Both the position numbers and the translations under genes were made by a program. Shown here piece by piece: positions 63,016-64,000 of a DNA stretch of 64,000 nucleotides. The stretch is taken from assembly GCA_963573385.1 (NCBI GenBank), contig CAUYLG010071765.1, forward strand, positions 1 to 64,000, read 5' to 3'. The DNA is from Cacajao melanocephalus. Lineage: Eukaryota; Chordata; Mammalia; Primates; Pitheciidae. Within the stretch, counting starts at the first letter, position 1, and each line of letters opens with the position of its first letter. The notes under the pieces were generated by a model. That model made no database searches and was not told the origin of the DNA. It saw only the letters and a program-made list of their open reading frames with translations.

Positions 63016-64000
63016 AAAGGAAAAAAGATTTTGGATTGAATTAAGAGAAACACAGAGTCAAAAAATAAATAAATAAATAAGGTAATGGATATATTAGTTT
63101 GACTGTGATTTGCTAGGCACCAACCTTATACTGCTTGTATTTCATTTTCTAAAAGGGACCTAGGCAATGTATTAAATGTACCAAAAAAAAAAAAAGCTCT
63201 CAAGTAAGGAAGAAGATTCAATACTTCCCCAAGGGTCAAGATGTTGAAGGAGCTAAAGGTATTCAGCTAAGAGGGCAAGTAAGAGTTAGAGGTGAGAGAA
63301 GAGAGGAAGGACATGTTAGCAGACTTTGAATATTTAGAGGACTTTTGCATAAAAAACATTAATTTGTTCCATCAGACCTCAGAGGTCAGGCTGGGGGTCA
63401 AAGGCTGAAGCATGAGTAGGAACACAGCATGGGACATAGTAAGTTCCCATTCACCAGAGGTGTTCAGGCAGAGATGGGATGTCTACTTGGCTGGGATATA
63501 TTATGGGCAAATGAAGCACTCAATGAGGATTGGCCTGGAAGATAGAGCCTAAAGTTCCTTTCTGTTTTAGAAAGTTGAGCTTCTTTAGATCCACATTCAT
63601 AAGATCAGCCATAAAAATCACATTATTCCAGGTAAAAGAAATGCCAAGACTGAAAATCACCAAGTTAAGAAGAAGCTGTCACTCGCTGGAACAAGATTCA
63701 GGAACAAGATTCTCATGCAGAAAAATCTGAGAGAACAACAGTGAAGCAAAGACACAACCACATAAAATGTAAGCTGTATAATCTAAGCTCAAGATGGGAT
63801 ATAGAGAACCAAAAGAAAGGGCAGGGTTAACTGAACATTCCAAAATTGTCTTCAATGTATCCTGCTTTAGAGAGGTATTTCATTGAATTTGAGGTATAGA
63901 ATGAAACCTTTCAAGTCCTTTTATTTGGTAAATATAGGAGACTTCTACTATAGAATTTATGTGGTTAGGTTTATATTTCAACAATGTCCTTCCTTTAAAT
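63016..64000. other. AKAP6 intron with a faint ancient LINE-like end
   Basis: A short (AAAT)n run lies at 63062-63080 and an A run at 63181-63194. At about 63430-63560 'agtaagttcccattcaccag', 'aggtgttcaggcagagatgg' and 'gatgtctacttggctgggat' resemble the 3' end of an old CR1/L3-type LINE. No gene supported. Confidence 0.4.

Overview
The window is ordinary mammalian euchromatin from a primate, most likely human. The evidence is the many Alu elements on both strands, primate and older L1 LINEs, MaLR and ERV LTRs, MIR and L2 fossils, AT-rich intron sequence, GT-AG spliced exons and CA/TG/GATA microsatellites. There are no operons, ribosome binding sites, CRISPR arrays or prokaryotic genes. The only functional protein-coding content I can support is three small internal exons on the minus strand at 52788-52934, 49500-49724 and 19211-19426. 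They encode 49, 75 and 72 codons, all start and end in phase 0, and all have AG/GT borders. Read in that order they give one continuous alpha-helical spectrin-repeat-like segment that I recognise as AKAP6 (mAKAP, the muscle/brain A-kinase anchoring protein of the nuclear envelope). The whole window is therefore AKAP6 intron plus three exons, with the gene running right to left. The introns are at least 11 kb, then 3.1 kb, 30.1 kb and at least 19.2 kb.

Layout. 1-4990: a nested stack in which a minus-strand L1, with its 5' end at about 4852, is split by a 5'-truncated plus-strand L1 (56-2300) that carries an Alu in its tail; a MIR remnant lies at the outer edge. 5-9.3 kb: AT-rich intron with Alu and MIR fragments. 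9.3-16 kb: one ancient minus-strand L1/HAL1-like LINE cut by five Alus and a younger L1; several insertions keep visible target-site duplications. 16.2-17.7 kb: a MaLR LTR and two Alus. 19.2-19.4 kb: AKAP6 exon. 19.5-28.5 kb: mostly unique intron with a MaLR LTR flanked by a perfect 5-bp duplication. 28.5-33.4 kb: a rearranged old L1 (+). 34-35.2 kb: HAL1-like fragment, a 98-bp tandem duplication and an old Alu. 38.9-46.3 kb: a MIR split by a 7-kb L1 (+), which itself received two Alus and a processed TPM3 pseudogene. 46.4 kb: a hAT-type DNA transposon fossil. 49.5-52.9 kb: two AKAP6 exons. 53-62 kb: unique AT-rich intron with a GGAT/GATA microsatellite and possible conserved non-coding sequence. 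62.0-63.0 kb: a solo class-I ERV LTR with an internal 218-bp duplication. 63-64 kb: intron with a faint ancient LINE-like end.

I found no undescribed system. The points most worth checking are the nested-insertion stratigraphy, the TPM3 retrocopy inside an L1, the enlarged solo LTR, a perfect 38-bp palindrome in a microsatellite, and the unusually long open frames beyond all three AKAP6 splice donors. Repeat subfamily names are from memory of consensus sequences and would need RepeatMasker to fix.
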